This document shows, piece after piece, positions 1 through 5,093 of a DNA stretch of 5,363 nucleotides. Positions within the stretch are counted from its first letter, which is position 1. Every line of letters starts with the position of its first letter. The DNA is taken from assembly GCA_031275595.1 (NCBI GenBank), contig JAISOO010000005.1, forward strand, positions 1 through 5,363, given 5' to 3'. The notes under the pieces were generated by a model. The model ran no database searches and had not been told where the DNA came from. It saw nothing but the letters and a program-made list of their open reading frames with translations. The position numbers and the translations under genes are program-made. Source of the stretch: Spirochaetaceae bacterium. GTDB taxonomy: Bacteria; Spirochaetota; Spirochaetia; Treponematales; Breznakiellaceae.

Positions 1-1
1 A

Positions 2-40
2 ACGGCGAAGAAGGCGAAAAGGGAAGGAAAAAAGCATTGA
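2..40 (+). CDS. possible C-terminal tail of an upstream gene (partial)
   Basis: Read from base 2, the left edge gives a lysine-rich tail, TAKKAKREGKKH, ending at a TGA at 38-40. Such basic tails are common at the ends of nucleic-acid-binding or ribosomal proteins, but twelve codons cannot identify a family. The other two plus-strand frames are also open across this stretch, so an open frame here is weak evidence. If real, it is an upstream rightward gene ending about 110 bases before the thrH promoter. The sequence left of the window would settle it. Confidence 0.25.
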   Translation, partial: TAKKAKREGKKH

Positions 41-150
41 TTCACACATCTTATTCGCATTTTTCGCCATGGCGGTTAAAAATTCTTCAGGTTTTTGGCG
101 GTTTCCCGGCTTTGAAAAGTAAGTGCTGTTGCCCTGTGAAACCCCTTCGA

Positions 151-186
151 TTGACCATGCCTTTCCCCCCATGGTATACTCGTTTC
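151..186 (+). promoter_or_regulatory. sigma-70-type promoter of thrH, predicted leaderless start
   Basis: A -35 box TTGACC (151-156), an 18-nt spacer and a -10 box TATACT (175-180) are visible. The -10 is preceded by TGG, the extended -10 signature. Counting from the -10 box as -12 to -7, +1 falls on base 187, the A of the thrH ATG. No Shine-Dalgarno sequence lies upstream of that ATG. The boxes are seen directly; the start site and the leaderless mode are inferred from standard promoter geometry. Confidence 0.7.
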
Positions 187-804
187 ATGCGTCTTATATG
201 TCTTGACCTTGAAGGGGTTTTGGTTCCCGAAATATGGATAGCTTTTTCTGAGGCGGTGGGCATCCCCGAATTGCGGCTTACCACCAGGGATGAGCCGGAT
301 TATGATAAGCTCATGCGTTTCCGCCTGGAACTCTTGAAAAAAAACGGGTTAAAACTGCGGGATATCCGCAGGGTCATTAATGGTATGGCGCCTCTTGAAG
401 GGGCGGAGGAATTTATCAAAATTCTCAAGGAGCGGGCCCAGCTTATCATCCTGTCCGATACCTATGAGGAATTCGCCCGGCCCCTGATGGCTAAATTGGG
501 GTACCCTACCCTTTTTTGTAACAGTTTCGTGATCGCCGAAGACGGTTCTATTGTCGATTACAAGCTCCGCCAAAGGGACGGCAAAAAACACGCGGTGGCC
601 GCCTTTAAGTCCCTGAATATTGAAGTTTTTGCCGCAGGGGATTCCTTCAACGATCTTGCCATGATTCGGGAAGCGGGCAGCGGTTGTCTCTTCCGGGCCC
701 CGGAAAAGATCAGAAAAGACCACAACGATCTGGTCTGTGTGGATACCTTTGACGGACTCCTCTCCCAGATTGATCGCTTTTTGTCCCGGCAGGGCCCCGC
801 TTAA
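187..804 (+). CDS. thrH: ThrH-type phosphoserine phosphatase / phosphoserine:homoserine phosphotransferase
   Basis: This is a 205-residue HAD-superfamily enzyme, about the length of Pseudomonas aeruginosa ThrH, which dephosphorylates phosphoserine and can pass the phosphate to homoserine. It is cytosolic and links serine and threonine metabolism. All HAD motifs are present. Motif I is DLEGVL (residues 7-12) with nucleophile Asp7 and the ThrH-typical Glu9. Motif II is SDT (90-92). The motif III lysine lies in RDGKKH (130-135). Motif IV is GDSFND (151-156). The cap follows motif I after VPEIW. The frame is open upstream to the window edge, but the ATG at 187 is preferred: the protein then begins MRLICLDLEG as in the family, and a longer start at 157 would lie inside the promoter. 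It appears monocistronic and convergent with the lar-era operon. The family assignment is strong; the balance between phosphatase and transferase activity cannot be read from sequence. Confidence 0.9.
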   Translation: MRLICLDLEGVLVPEIWIAFSEAVGIPELRLTTRDEPDYDKLMRFRLELLKKNGLKLRDIRRVINGMAPLEGAEEFIKILKERAQLIILSDTYEEFARPLMAKLGYPTLFCNSFVIAEDGSIVDYKLRQRDGKKHAVAAFKSLNIEVFAAGDSFNDLAMIREAGSGCLFRAPEKIRKDHNDLVCVDTFDGLLSQIDRFLSRQGPA

Positions 805-938
805 GGAAAGGCGCGAAAACATTTTTTAGACAGAGGCGGTTTCAAATTCCGGGGGCCCGAGAAGCCATGGTTCTAAAGAACAAGCTTTACTTTGTCAGGA
901 TGTCCCTAAAAAACGAAACCCGTGTCCTGAGGAGCCGG

Positions 939-957
939 TTCCACTGGTGGAATTTTT
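939..957 (+). terminator. weak candidate terminator for thrH
   Basis: TTCCA (939-943) pairs with TGGAA (948-952) around a CTGG loop. The stem may extend by two G-T wobble pairs, and the right arm is followed by TTTTT (953-957). It lies about 135 bases after the thrH stop and would act on the rightward transcript. The stem is short and not GC-rich, so this is a tentative call. Confidence 0.25.
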
Positions 958-1040
958 GCTCAGGCGCCTTTATCGCCCTTTATGCAAAATTCCCGATTGC
1001 CGGGGCTCCGCGAACCTTCGGTTCGAATGCAGTTTGTAGG

Positions 1041-1072
1041 GTATAAAAATTCACTTTCGTGCATTTTTATAC
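1041..1072. terminator. strong AT-rich hairpin, candidate terminator at the convergent gene ends
   Basis: Two 14-base arms (1041-1054 and 1059-1072) pair at 13 of 14 positions around a 4-base loop. Ten outer pairs (GTATAAAAAT with ATTTTTATAC) and three inner CAC/GTG pairs flank one mismatch. Read from the minus strand the loop is GAAA, a GNRA tetraloop, so the fold looks best as RNA at the 3' end of the era transcript, starting 27 bases past its stop. The A/T tracts are inside the stem, not after a GC-rich stem, so it is not a textbook intrinsic terminator. Confidence 0.4.
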
Positions 1073-1099
1073 GATTGTGCGCTCAAGCGCGGAAAACTG

Positions 1100-2023
1100 C
1101 TAGCGATCGATGAGGCGATGGAGGAGGCGGTCGTTGTGGCGCCAGTCCTTGGCGGTTTTGACCCGGAGGTCCAGATCCACCTTCCAGTCGAAGATCCGGT
1201 TGAGGTCATTCCGGGCCTCCCTGCCTATGGCTTTGATCACTGCTCCTCCCTTGCCCACCACCATGCCCTTTTGGGATTCCCGCTCGGTCAGGATAAAAGC
1301 CCGTACCCAAAGCCGTTGCCCCCCGTCGGTCAATTCCGTATCCGCCACTTCCACATAAATGGAATGGGGCAATTCCTGACGCAGACGGTTGATGGCCTTT
1401 TCCCGGATAATTTCGGCAATACGGAAGGACACATCCTGGTCGGTATAATATTCCGCCGGATAAAAGGGTTCCCCCGCAGGGGCTATATCGAAAAGACATT
1501 CCACCACGGCGTCAACACCCTCGTTTTTAAGGGCCGAAACTTGAAAATACCGGGCGGGACGTAAAAGGGGCAGCTTCTGATCTAAAAAATTACGGACCCG
1601 CTGAAAATCCGCCCCGGGGGCATCCATTTTATTTACCACCGCCAGGGTTCGTTCCGCACAGGCCGGGGAACTCAGCCGGCCGGCAACGGCTTCTTCCTCC
1701 GCGCCGGGGGGCCGGGAAGCGTCCAATACATAGAGGACAAGTTCCGATGCTTCTACCGAACGGCTCGCGACATCCAGGAGCCTCCGGTTGAGTTTTTTTT
1801 CCGAAACATGCATCCCCGGGGTATCCACAAAAACCAACTGTCCCCGGGGGCGGTTGAGCATGCCCCGGATAGCGTTCCGCGTGGTCTGCGGGACGGGACT
1901 TACAATGGCAACTTTGCCCCCGCAGAGAAGGTTGACCAGAGTGGATTTCCCCACCGAAGGCCGGCCCACCACCGCCACAAAGGCGGCCTTGGACGGCCGG
2001 TCCATCGCCGGTTCCCGATCCAT
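1100..2023 (-). CDS. era: GTPase Era, 30S ribosome assembly factor
   Basis: This 307-residue protein has the full Era architecture: an N-terminal GTPase domain and a C-terminal type II KH RNA-binding domain. Era binds the 3' end of 16S rRNA and helps mature the 30S subunit in the cytosol, at the membrane face. Seen directly are the P-loop GRPSVGKS (20-27), a switch I stretch PQTTRNAIRG (45-54), DTPG (67-70), NKMD (131-134), SAL (163-165), and the KH loop GKGG (257-260) within an E-rich QKGMVVGKGG context. Length is normal for the family. The ATG shares one base with the larB TGA (TGATG), which suggests translational coupling; an in-frame ATG at 2005 would remove six residues and is the only other plausible start. 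It is the last gene of the leftward operon. I see no missing residues. Confidence 0.96.
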   Translation of the reverse strand: MDREPAMDRPSKAAFVAVVGRPSVGKSTLVNLLCGGKVAIVSPVPQTTRNAIRGMLNRPRGQLVFVDTPGMHVSEKKLNRRLLDVASRSVEASELVLYVLDASRPPGAEEEAVAGRLSSPACAERTLAVVNKMDAPGADFQRVRNFLDQKLPLLRPARYFQVSALKNEGVDAVVECLFDIAPAGEPFYPAEYYTDQDVSFRIAEIIREKAINRLRQELPHSIYVEVADTELTDGGQRLWVRAFILTERESQKGMVVGKGGAVIKAIGREARNDLNRIFDWKVDLDLRVKTAKDWRHNDRLLHRLIDR

Positions 2024-2775
2024 CAGGATGATCCCAGGCGGTTTATGAGGTTTGCCTGATACCCGGCGCCGAAGCCGTTATCAATGTTCACCACGGATAT
2101 GCCCGGAGCGCAGGAGGTGAGCATCCCCAGCAGCGCGGAAAGCCCCCCAAAGGAGGCGCCGTACCCCACGCTGGTAGGCAGGGCGATCACCGGCGCCTTA
2201 ACCAGCCCCGCGATAACCCCCGCCAGGGCTCCCTCCATACCCGCCACGGCGATAATCACCCGGGCTTTCCTGATGTCAGGGAGCCGGGCAAAAAGGCGGT
2301 GGATCCCCGCCACCCCCACGTCGGCGATGATTTCCACCCGGCTGCCGAAAAATTCCGCAGTAAGGGCCGCTTCTCTTGCCGCGGGCAGGTCCGAGGTTCC
2401 CGCGGCCGCCACCGCCACAAGGCCGGTTCCCTCCCCTGCCGGGGCGCCCAGGGTCAGGGTCCGGGCCAGCTCATCGTAGGCTGCTTCCGGAAATTGCGCC
2501 CGGACCGCTTCGGCCAGCTCGGGTCCTGCCTTGGTCCCCAGCACGGGAAGGCCCCGTTCCCGCATCCGCTTTATGATGGCCAGAGCCTGCCCTACCTGTT
2601 TCCCCGCGCAAAAAACCACCTCGGGATAACCGGTACGCTCCTCCCGGCGGCTGTCGATCACCGCGAATCCCAAATCATCCCGGTAGAGGGCGGCAATCCG
2701 GGCGCTCCCTTCCTCCACCGACAGAGCCCCTTCCCTGATGAATTGGAGGATCCTCGTTATGTCCTCATCCGCCAT
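2023..2775 (-). CDS. larB: LarB, pyridinium-3,5-biscarboxylic acid mononucleotide synthase
   Basis: This 250-residue protein belongs to the PurE-related LarB family, which starts NPN cofactor synthesis by carboxylating the pyridinium ring of nicotinate adenine dinucleotide and hydrolysing its phosphoanhydride to give P2CMN. The family's N-terminal segment is present with DSRREERTGYPEVV (41-54). The PurE-like domain follows: AGTSDLPAAREA (125-136), DVGVAGIHR (152-160), AGMEGA (178-183) and PTSVGYGASFGG (200-211). Cys222 in TSCAPG matches by motif the cysteine that forms the transient cysteinyl-pyridine adduct in Lactobacillus plantarum LarB, and Glu181 sits in the conserved AGMEG motif. The ATG overlaps the larC end by 11 bases and has an upstream AAGGGAAG ribosome-binding stretch; the TGA overlaps the era start by one base. 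Length is typical. Identification is firm. Confidence 0.95.
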   Translation of the reverse strand: MADEDITRILQFIREGALSVEEGSARIAALYRDDLGFAVIDSRREERTGYPEVVFCAGKQVGQALAIIKRMRERGLPVLGTKAGPELAEAVRAQFPEAAYDELARTLTLGAPAGEGTGLVAVAAAGTSDLPAAREAALTAEFFGSRVEIIADVGVAGIHRLFARLPDIRKARVIIAVAGMEGALAGVIAGLVKAPVIALPTSVGYGASFGGLSALLGMLTSCAPGISVVNIDNGFGAGYQANLINRLGSS

Positions 2776-4087
2776 GGGCTTCTTCCCTTTTCCGTTTTGG
2801 GGGATCCCCCATGATAAGTTTCTCCGCTTCTTCCAGGGAAAGTCCCTGTTCCCGGGCTATCCGGGCACGGTCGTCGTATTCCAGCTTTGACCGCAGAGGC
2901 TTCCCGCCGTAAAATACCGTTTTACGGCGGACTTCCCCCCATTCCCCCCCCAGGGCATCCTCTTCCCGCCGGAGGGAGAGACGGCGCACCTCGGTTTCCC
3001 GAAACCCTATGGTAGCGGATTTTTTGAACATAAGCTCCCGGAGGGTATTCAGTTTTTTAGGGGGACAGAGGACGGAGACGATGGTCCCGGGACGGGATTT
3101 TTTCATCACCGCCGGAGCAAAGGTAACGTCCAGGGCCCCGGCGGCAAAGAGGGTTTCCATAAGAAAACCCAGGGCCTCACCGCTCATATCGTCGATATGA
3201 GCCTCCAGCAGAACCAATTCCTCTATCAGCCAGTCCCCGGGGGGAACATCGGCCTCCTCCCGCAGGGAAACCCGGAGCAGATTGGGTTTTTCCATCCTCC
3301 TGGTCCCTATACCGTAGCCGGTTTTAATTTCCCGGAAGCTGCCGGTAGTGGTAAACTGATCCACCGAAGCCGCGAGGATCGCCGCCCCGGTGGGGGTGGT
3401 CATTTCCTTGGGGAAGCCGCCGGTTTTTACGGGCATACCCCGGCAGAGGATGAGCGTTGCCGGGGCCGGAACCGGCAATACCCCATGGGCGCAGGTAACT
3501 GTCCCGCTCCCCAGTTCCACCTCCCCGCAGGTAATCCGGTCCGGCTTGAGCATGTCCAGGCAAATGGCAGCGCCCACAACATCGATGATAGAATCCAGGG
3601 CGCCCACTTCGTGGAAGGTGATATCCTCCTCACGGACGCCGTGAACCTCCGCTTCCGCCCGGGCAATCCGGCTAAAAATATCCAGGGCCCGTTTCTTTGC
3701 CCCCGGGGTAATGCGGGAATCCTCGATGAGGAGGCGGATATCCTTCCATGCGCGATGCGCCTCCTGATGTCCGCCGGGGCCGTTTTCGTTATCATGGGGG
3801 GCATGGTGATGGTGCCCCGAAGCACCATGATGGTGTTCGTGTTCGTGTTCGTGTTCGTGTCCATGGGCATGGGCGGCATGATCCCGCTGTTCCCCCAGAT
3901 CCACCACTCCCTGGGTACCGGAAATACCCCCCCGTTCAGCCCGGTGAAATTCCAGGTTCCAGCCGCTGATAGGGAGTTTACGGAGTTCTTCCCGTAATAT
4001 ATCGGGATCAAGCCCCAGATCCACCAGGGCTCCCAGGGCCATGTCCCCGGAAATACCGGCAAAACAGTCGAAATGTAATGTTTTCAA
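2765..4087 (-). CDS. larC: LarC, nickel insertion protein (CTP-dependent nickel cyclometallase) for the NPN cofactor
   Basis: This 440-residue protein matches LarC, which inserts nickel into P2TMN using CTP to form the nickel-pincer nucleotide. From the chosen start it begins MKTLHFDCFAGISGDM, the family's usual opening. Later motifs are FHEVGALDSIIDVVG (158-172), TPTGAAIL (231-238), EAHIDDMSGE (295-304), MKKSRPG (328-334), SATIGFRE (357-364) and KLEYDD (401-406). A histidine-rich loop (70-111) carries 17 histidines, with alternating His-Glu and a His4 run, and probably gathers nickel. A longer TTG start at 4102 has no ribosome-binding site, whereas the TTG at 4087 follows AGAGGA by five bases, so 4087 is preferred. 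The LarC1 and LarC2 parts form one uninterrupted frame, unlike the L. plantarum genes joined by frameshifting. It lies 46 bases after larE and overlaps larB by 11. Confidence 0.95.
   Translation of the reverse strand: MKTLHFDCFAGISGDMALGALVDLGLDPDILREELRKLPISGWNLEFHRAERGGISGTQGVVDLGEQRDHAAHAHGHEHEHEHEHHHGASGHHHHAPHDNENGPGGHQEAHRAWKDIRLLIEDSRITPGAKKRALDIFSRIARAEAEVHGVREEDITFHEVGALDSIIDVVGAAICLDMLKPDRITCGEVELGSGTVTCAHGVLPVPAPATLILCRGMPVKTGGFPKEMTTPTGAAILAASVDQFTTTGSFREIKTGYGIGTRRMEKPNLLRVSLREEADVPPGDWLIEELVLLEAHIDDMSGEALGFLMETLFAAGALDVTFAPAVMKKSRPGTIVSVLCPPKKLNTLRELMFKKSATIGFRETEVRRLSLRREEDALGGEWGEVRRKTVFYGGKPLRSKLEYDDRARIAREQGLSLEEAEKLIMGDPPKRKREEAHGG
3833..3862. repeat. in-frame hexanucleotide repeat in the larC histidine loop
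   Basis: Four perfect GTGTTC units (3833-3856) are followed by a fifth with one change, GTGTCC (3857-3862). On the coding strand the perfect units read GAACAC, giving repeated Glu-His. Because the unit is six bases, slippage would add or remove His-Glu pairs without breaking the frame. Confidence 0.9.
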
Positions 4088-4092
4088 GGTAA

Positions 4093-4098
4093 TCCTCT
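4093..4098 (-). promoter_or_regulatory. ribosome-binding site that fixes the larC TTG start
   Basis: On the minus strand AGAGGA lies five bases before the TTG at 4087-4085. No comparable sequence precedes the alternative TTG at 4102-4100, and no ATG is available near the conserved N-terminus. The site therefore decides the start. Confidence 0.75.
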
Positions 4099-4100
4099 TC

Positions 4101-4117
4101 AAAAAAGCGGTTTAAAG
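4101..4117. repeat. second copy of the AAAAAGCGGTYTAAAG motif, upstream of larC
   Basis: The 17 bases here match 15 of 17 positions of the segment at 5011-5027 in the larE leader, in the same orientation. The differences are at the first base and at the Y position. This copy lies in the 46-base larE-larC gap, just before the larC ribosome-binding site, and lacks the second arm that makes the 5011 copy a hairpin. It may be a regulatory motif or a repeat-element fragment. Confidence 0.55.
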
Positions 4118-4133
4118 GAGGGCCGATATGGTT

Positions 4134-4940
4134 TTATGCCAGGGCCGCCCGGTTCATGTTCCCCATGGCGTACCCTTCCAGTTCAAAGGCGACATACAAA
4201 AAACCATAGGATTTAAGGGTTTGTGAGATGGAATCCAGGATCGCTTCGTCAAAAAAACGCCGCCTTTCCTCAGGAGCCACCTCTATCCGGGCGATCCGGT
4301 CATGGGAACGTACCCGGAACTGGCGAAATCCAAAGGATCGCAGGGTCTCCTCGGCCTTTTCCACCCGGGAAAGCTTTTCCTTGTCGATCCGTTCCCCGTA
4401 GGGGATCCGGGAGGCCAGGCAGGCAAAGGCGGGTTTGTCCCAGGTGGGAAGCTCAAAACGCCGGGAAAGCTCCCGAATCTCCCCTTTGGTGAGTTTAACT
4501 TCCCGCAGGGGGCTCAGGATCCGTAATTCCTCCAGGGCTTTGAGACCCGGCCGGTAATCCCCCAGATCATCCTCGTTGGAACCGTCCAGGACCGTGTTTA
4601 TCCCCCGCTCCTTCGCCGCCCGGAGGATATTGCCGAATTCTATCTTTTTGCAAAAATAGCAACGCTCTTTTGGATTGGCCGCCACCGCTTCCTCAATTTC
4701 AGCTTCCTCGACAAGGATATGTTTTATACCGGCCTTGGCGGCAAAATTCACCGCCCCGTCGATTTCACTTTTGGGAAGCATGGGGGAAACGACGGTAATG
4801 GCCGCCGCCCGGTCCCCCAGGGCCGCGACCGCCGCGTGGCAGAGGAAAGAACTGTCCACCCCGCCGGAAAAAGCCACCGCCGCGCTGCCCTGGCCGGCGA
4901 TGAGCCGCAAAAGGGCTTCGTATTTCTCTTCAATGGTCAA
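4134..4940 (-). CDS. larE: LarE, ATP-dependent sulfur transferase for the NPN cofactor
   Basis: This 268-residue PP-loop protein matches LarE, which activates the carboxylates of P2CMN by adenylation and replaces oxygen with sulfur to give P2TMN. The PP-loop is AFSGGVDSS (23-31). Further family segments are NPKERCYFCKK (89-99), DGSNEDDLGDYRPG (119-132), SPLREVKLTK (143-152) and WDKPAFACLASRIPYG (167-182). An RVR pair (Arg209, Arg211) sits where L. plantarum LarE binds phosphate. Cys174 matches by motif the sacrificial Cys176 of that enzyme; Cys94 and Cys97 form an additional CxxC, so an iron-sulfur-using variant is possible. The start is TTG at 4940, seven bases after GGGAG; no in-frame ATG fits. 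It is the first gene of the lar-era operon, behind a long structured leader. Family assignment is strong, the sulfur source unproven. Confidence 0.94.
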   Translation of the reverse strand: MTIEEKYEALLRLIAGQGSAAVAFSGGVDSSFLCHAAVAALGDRAAAITVVSPMLPKSEIDGAVNFAAKAGIKHILVEEAEIEEAVAANPKERCYFCKKIEFGNILRAAKERGINTVLDGSNEDDLGDYRPGLKALEELRILSPLREVKLTKGEIRELSRRFELPTWDKPAFACLASRIPYGERIDKEKLSRVEKAEETLRSFGFRQFRVRSHDRIARIEVAPEERRRFFDEAILDSISQTLKSYGFLYVAFELEGYAMGNMNRAALA

Positions 4941-4947
4941 TATGGCA

Positions 4948-4952
4948 CTCCC
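4948..4952 (-). promoter_or_regulatory. ribosome-binding site supporting the larE TTG start
   Basis: GGGAG on the minus strand lies seven bases before the TTG at 4940-4938. The nearby ATG at 4954 is out of frame and reaches a stop after five codons, so it cannot start larE. Confidence 0.65.
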
Positions 4953-4970
4953 ATAAACAGGACAACCCTG

Positions 4971-5007
4971 AGCTTTTCCCTAAACTCGGTTCGTTTTGGG
5001 AAAAGCT
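4971..5007. repeat. inverted repeat IR1 in the larE leader
   Basis: AGCTTTTCCC (4971-4980) and GGGAAAAGCT (4998-5007) are perfect 10-base complementary arms around a 17-base spacer. The right arm with its flank, GTTTTGGGAAAAGC, recurs almost exactly in IR3. It lies 30 bases upstream of the larE start. Confidence 0.85.
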
Positions 5008-5010
5008 TCC

Positions 5011-5038
5011 GAAAAAGCGGTCTAAAGCCCGCTTTTTC
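5011..5038. repeat. inverted repeat IR2 in the larE leader, attenuator-like
   Basis: GAAAAAGCGG (5011-5020) and CCGCTTTTTC (5029-5038) are perfect 10-base arms around an 8-base loop. The GCGG/CCGC core flanked by A5 and T5 tracts resembles a bidirectional terminator or attenuator, though the T tract sits inside the stem. Its left arm and loop contain the 17-base motif also found upstream of larC. Confidence 0.85.
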
Positions 5039-5054
5039 ATATAAATCTACGGTT

Positions 5055-5085
5055 GCTTTCCCAAAAACTGAAGTTTTGGGAAAGC
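5055..5085. repeat. inverted repeat IR3 in the larE leader
   Basis: GCTTTCCCAAAA (5055-5066) and TTTTGGGAAAGC (5074-5085) are perfect 12-base arms around a 7-base loop. IR3 resembles IR1 along its length: both have GCTTT(T)CCC, an A/C-rich loop and GTTTTGGGAAA(A)GC. This suggests two copies of one palindromic unit flanking IR2. It starts eight bases past the stop of the small ORF on the minus strand. Confidence 0.85.
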
Positions 5086-5093
5086 CTCCCCTG

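Larger units (their letters stand above)
805..1099. other. convergent intergenic spacer between thrH and era
   Basis: This 295-base stretch separates two genes that read toward each other, so it should hold the ends of both transcripts. I see no recognisable gene. A 59-codon plus-strand ORF (867-1046) lacks a convincing ribosome-binding site and runs into the hairpin region. Visible structures are a TTCCAC/GTGGAA inverted repeat (939-952) followed by five Ts, a short CCCG/CGGG stem (992-1004), a CGAACC/GGTTCG stem (1011-1025), a 14-base-arm hairpin (1041-1072) and a GCGC/GCGC stem (1079-1090). The dense hairpins at 1011-1090 look like an intergenic repeat element, terminator material, or both. 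Confidence 0.75.

Noticed and set aside
13..68. GGCGAAAA / TTTTCGCC inverted repeat upstream of thrH
   Set aside because: The arms are only eight bases with a 40-base gap in AT-rich surroundings, too weak to call a structure or operator.
349..822. 157-codon minus-strand frame opposite thrH
   Set aside because: It is antisense to an intact HAD enzyme with all catalytic motifs and has no recognisable domain of its own.
867..1046. 59-codon plus-strand ORF in the thrH-era spacer
   Set aside because: The ribosome-binding site is poor, the composition is odd (two adjacent tryptophans), and its last third runs through the hairpin cluster. No family is recognisable, so it is not called as a gene.
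2799..2810. perfect 12-bp palindrome GGGGGATCCCCC near the larC end
   Set aside because: It is explained by the larC codons for Met-Gly-Asp-Pro-Pro. A chance GC-rich palindrome in coding sequence is the simpler reading.
3197..3997. 266-codon open frame on the plus strand opposite larC
   Set aside because: It lies entirely antisense to a well-supported LarC. Its product is low-complexity in places (a Val-Phe run mirroring the His-Glu repeat) with no family features. It is a shadow of high-GC codon bias.
4367..4380. GGGAAAGCTTTTCC palindrome inside larE resembling the leader repeats
   Set aside because: It encodes the conserved EKLSR stretch of LarE in frame, so the resemblance to IR1 and IR3 is probably coincidental.
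4937..4954. five-codon minus-strand mini-ORF whose TGA overlaps the larE TTG
   Set aside because: It has no ribosome-binding site of its own, and its ATG overlaps the larE ribosome-binding sequence. A chance arrangement is more likely than a coupling cistron.
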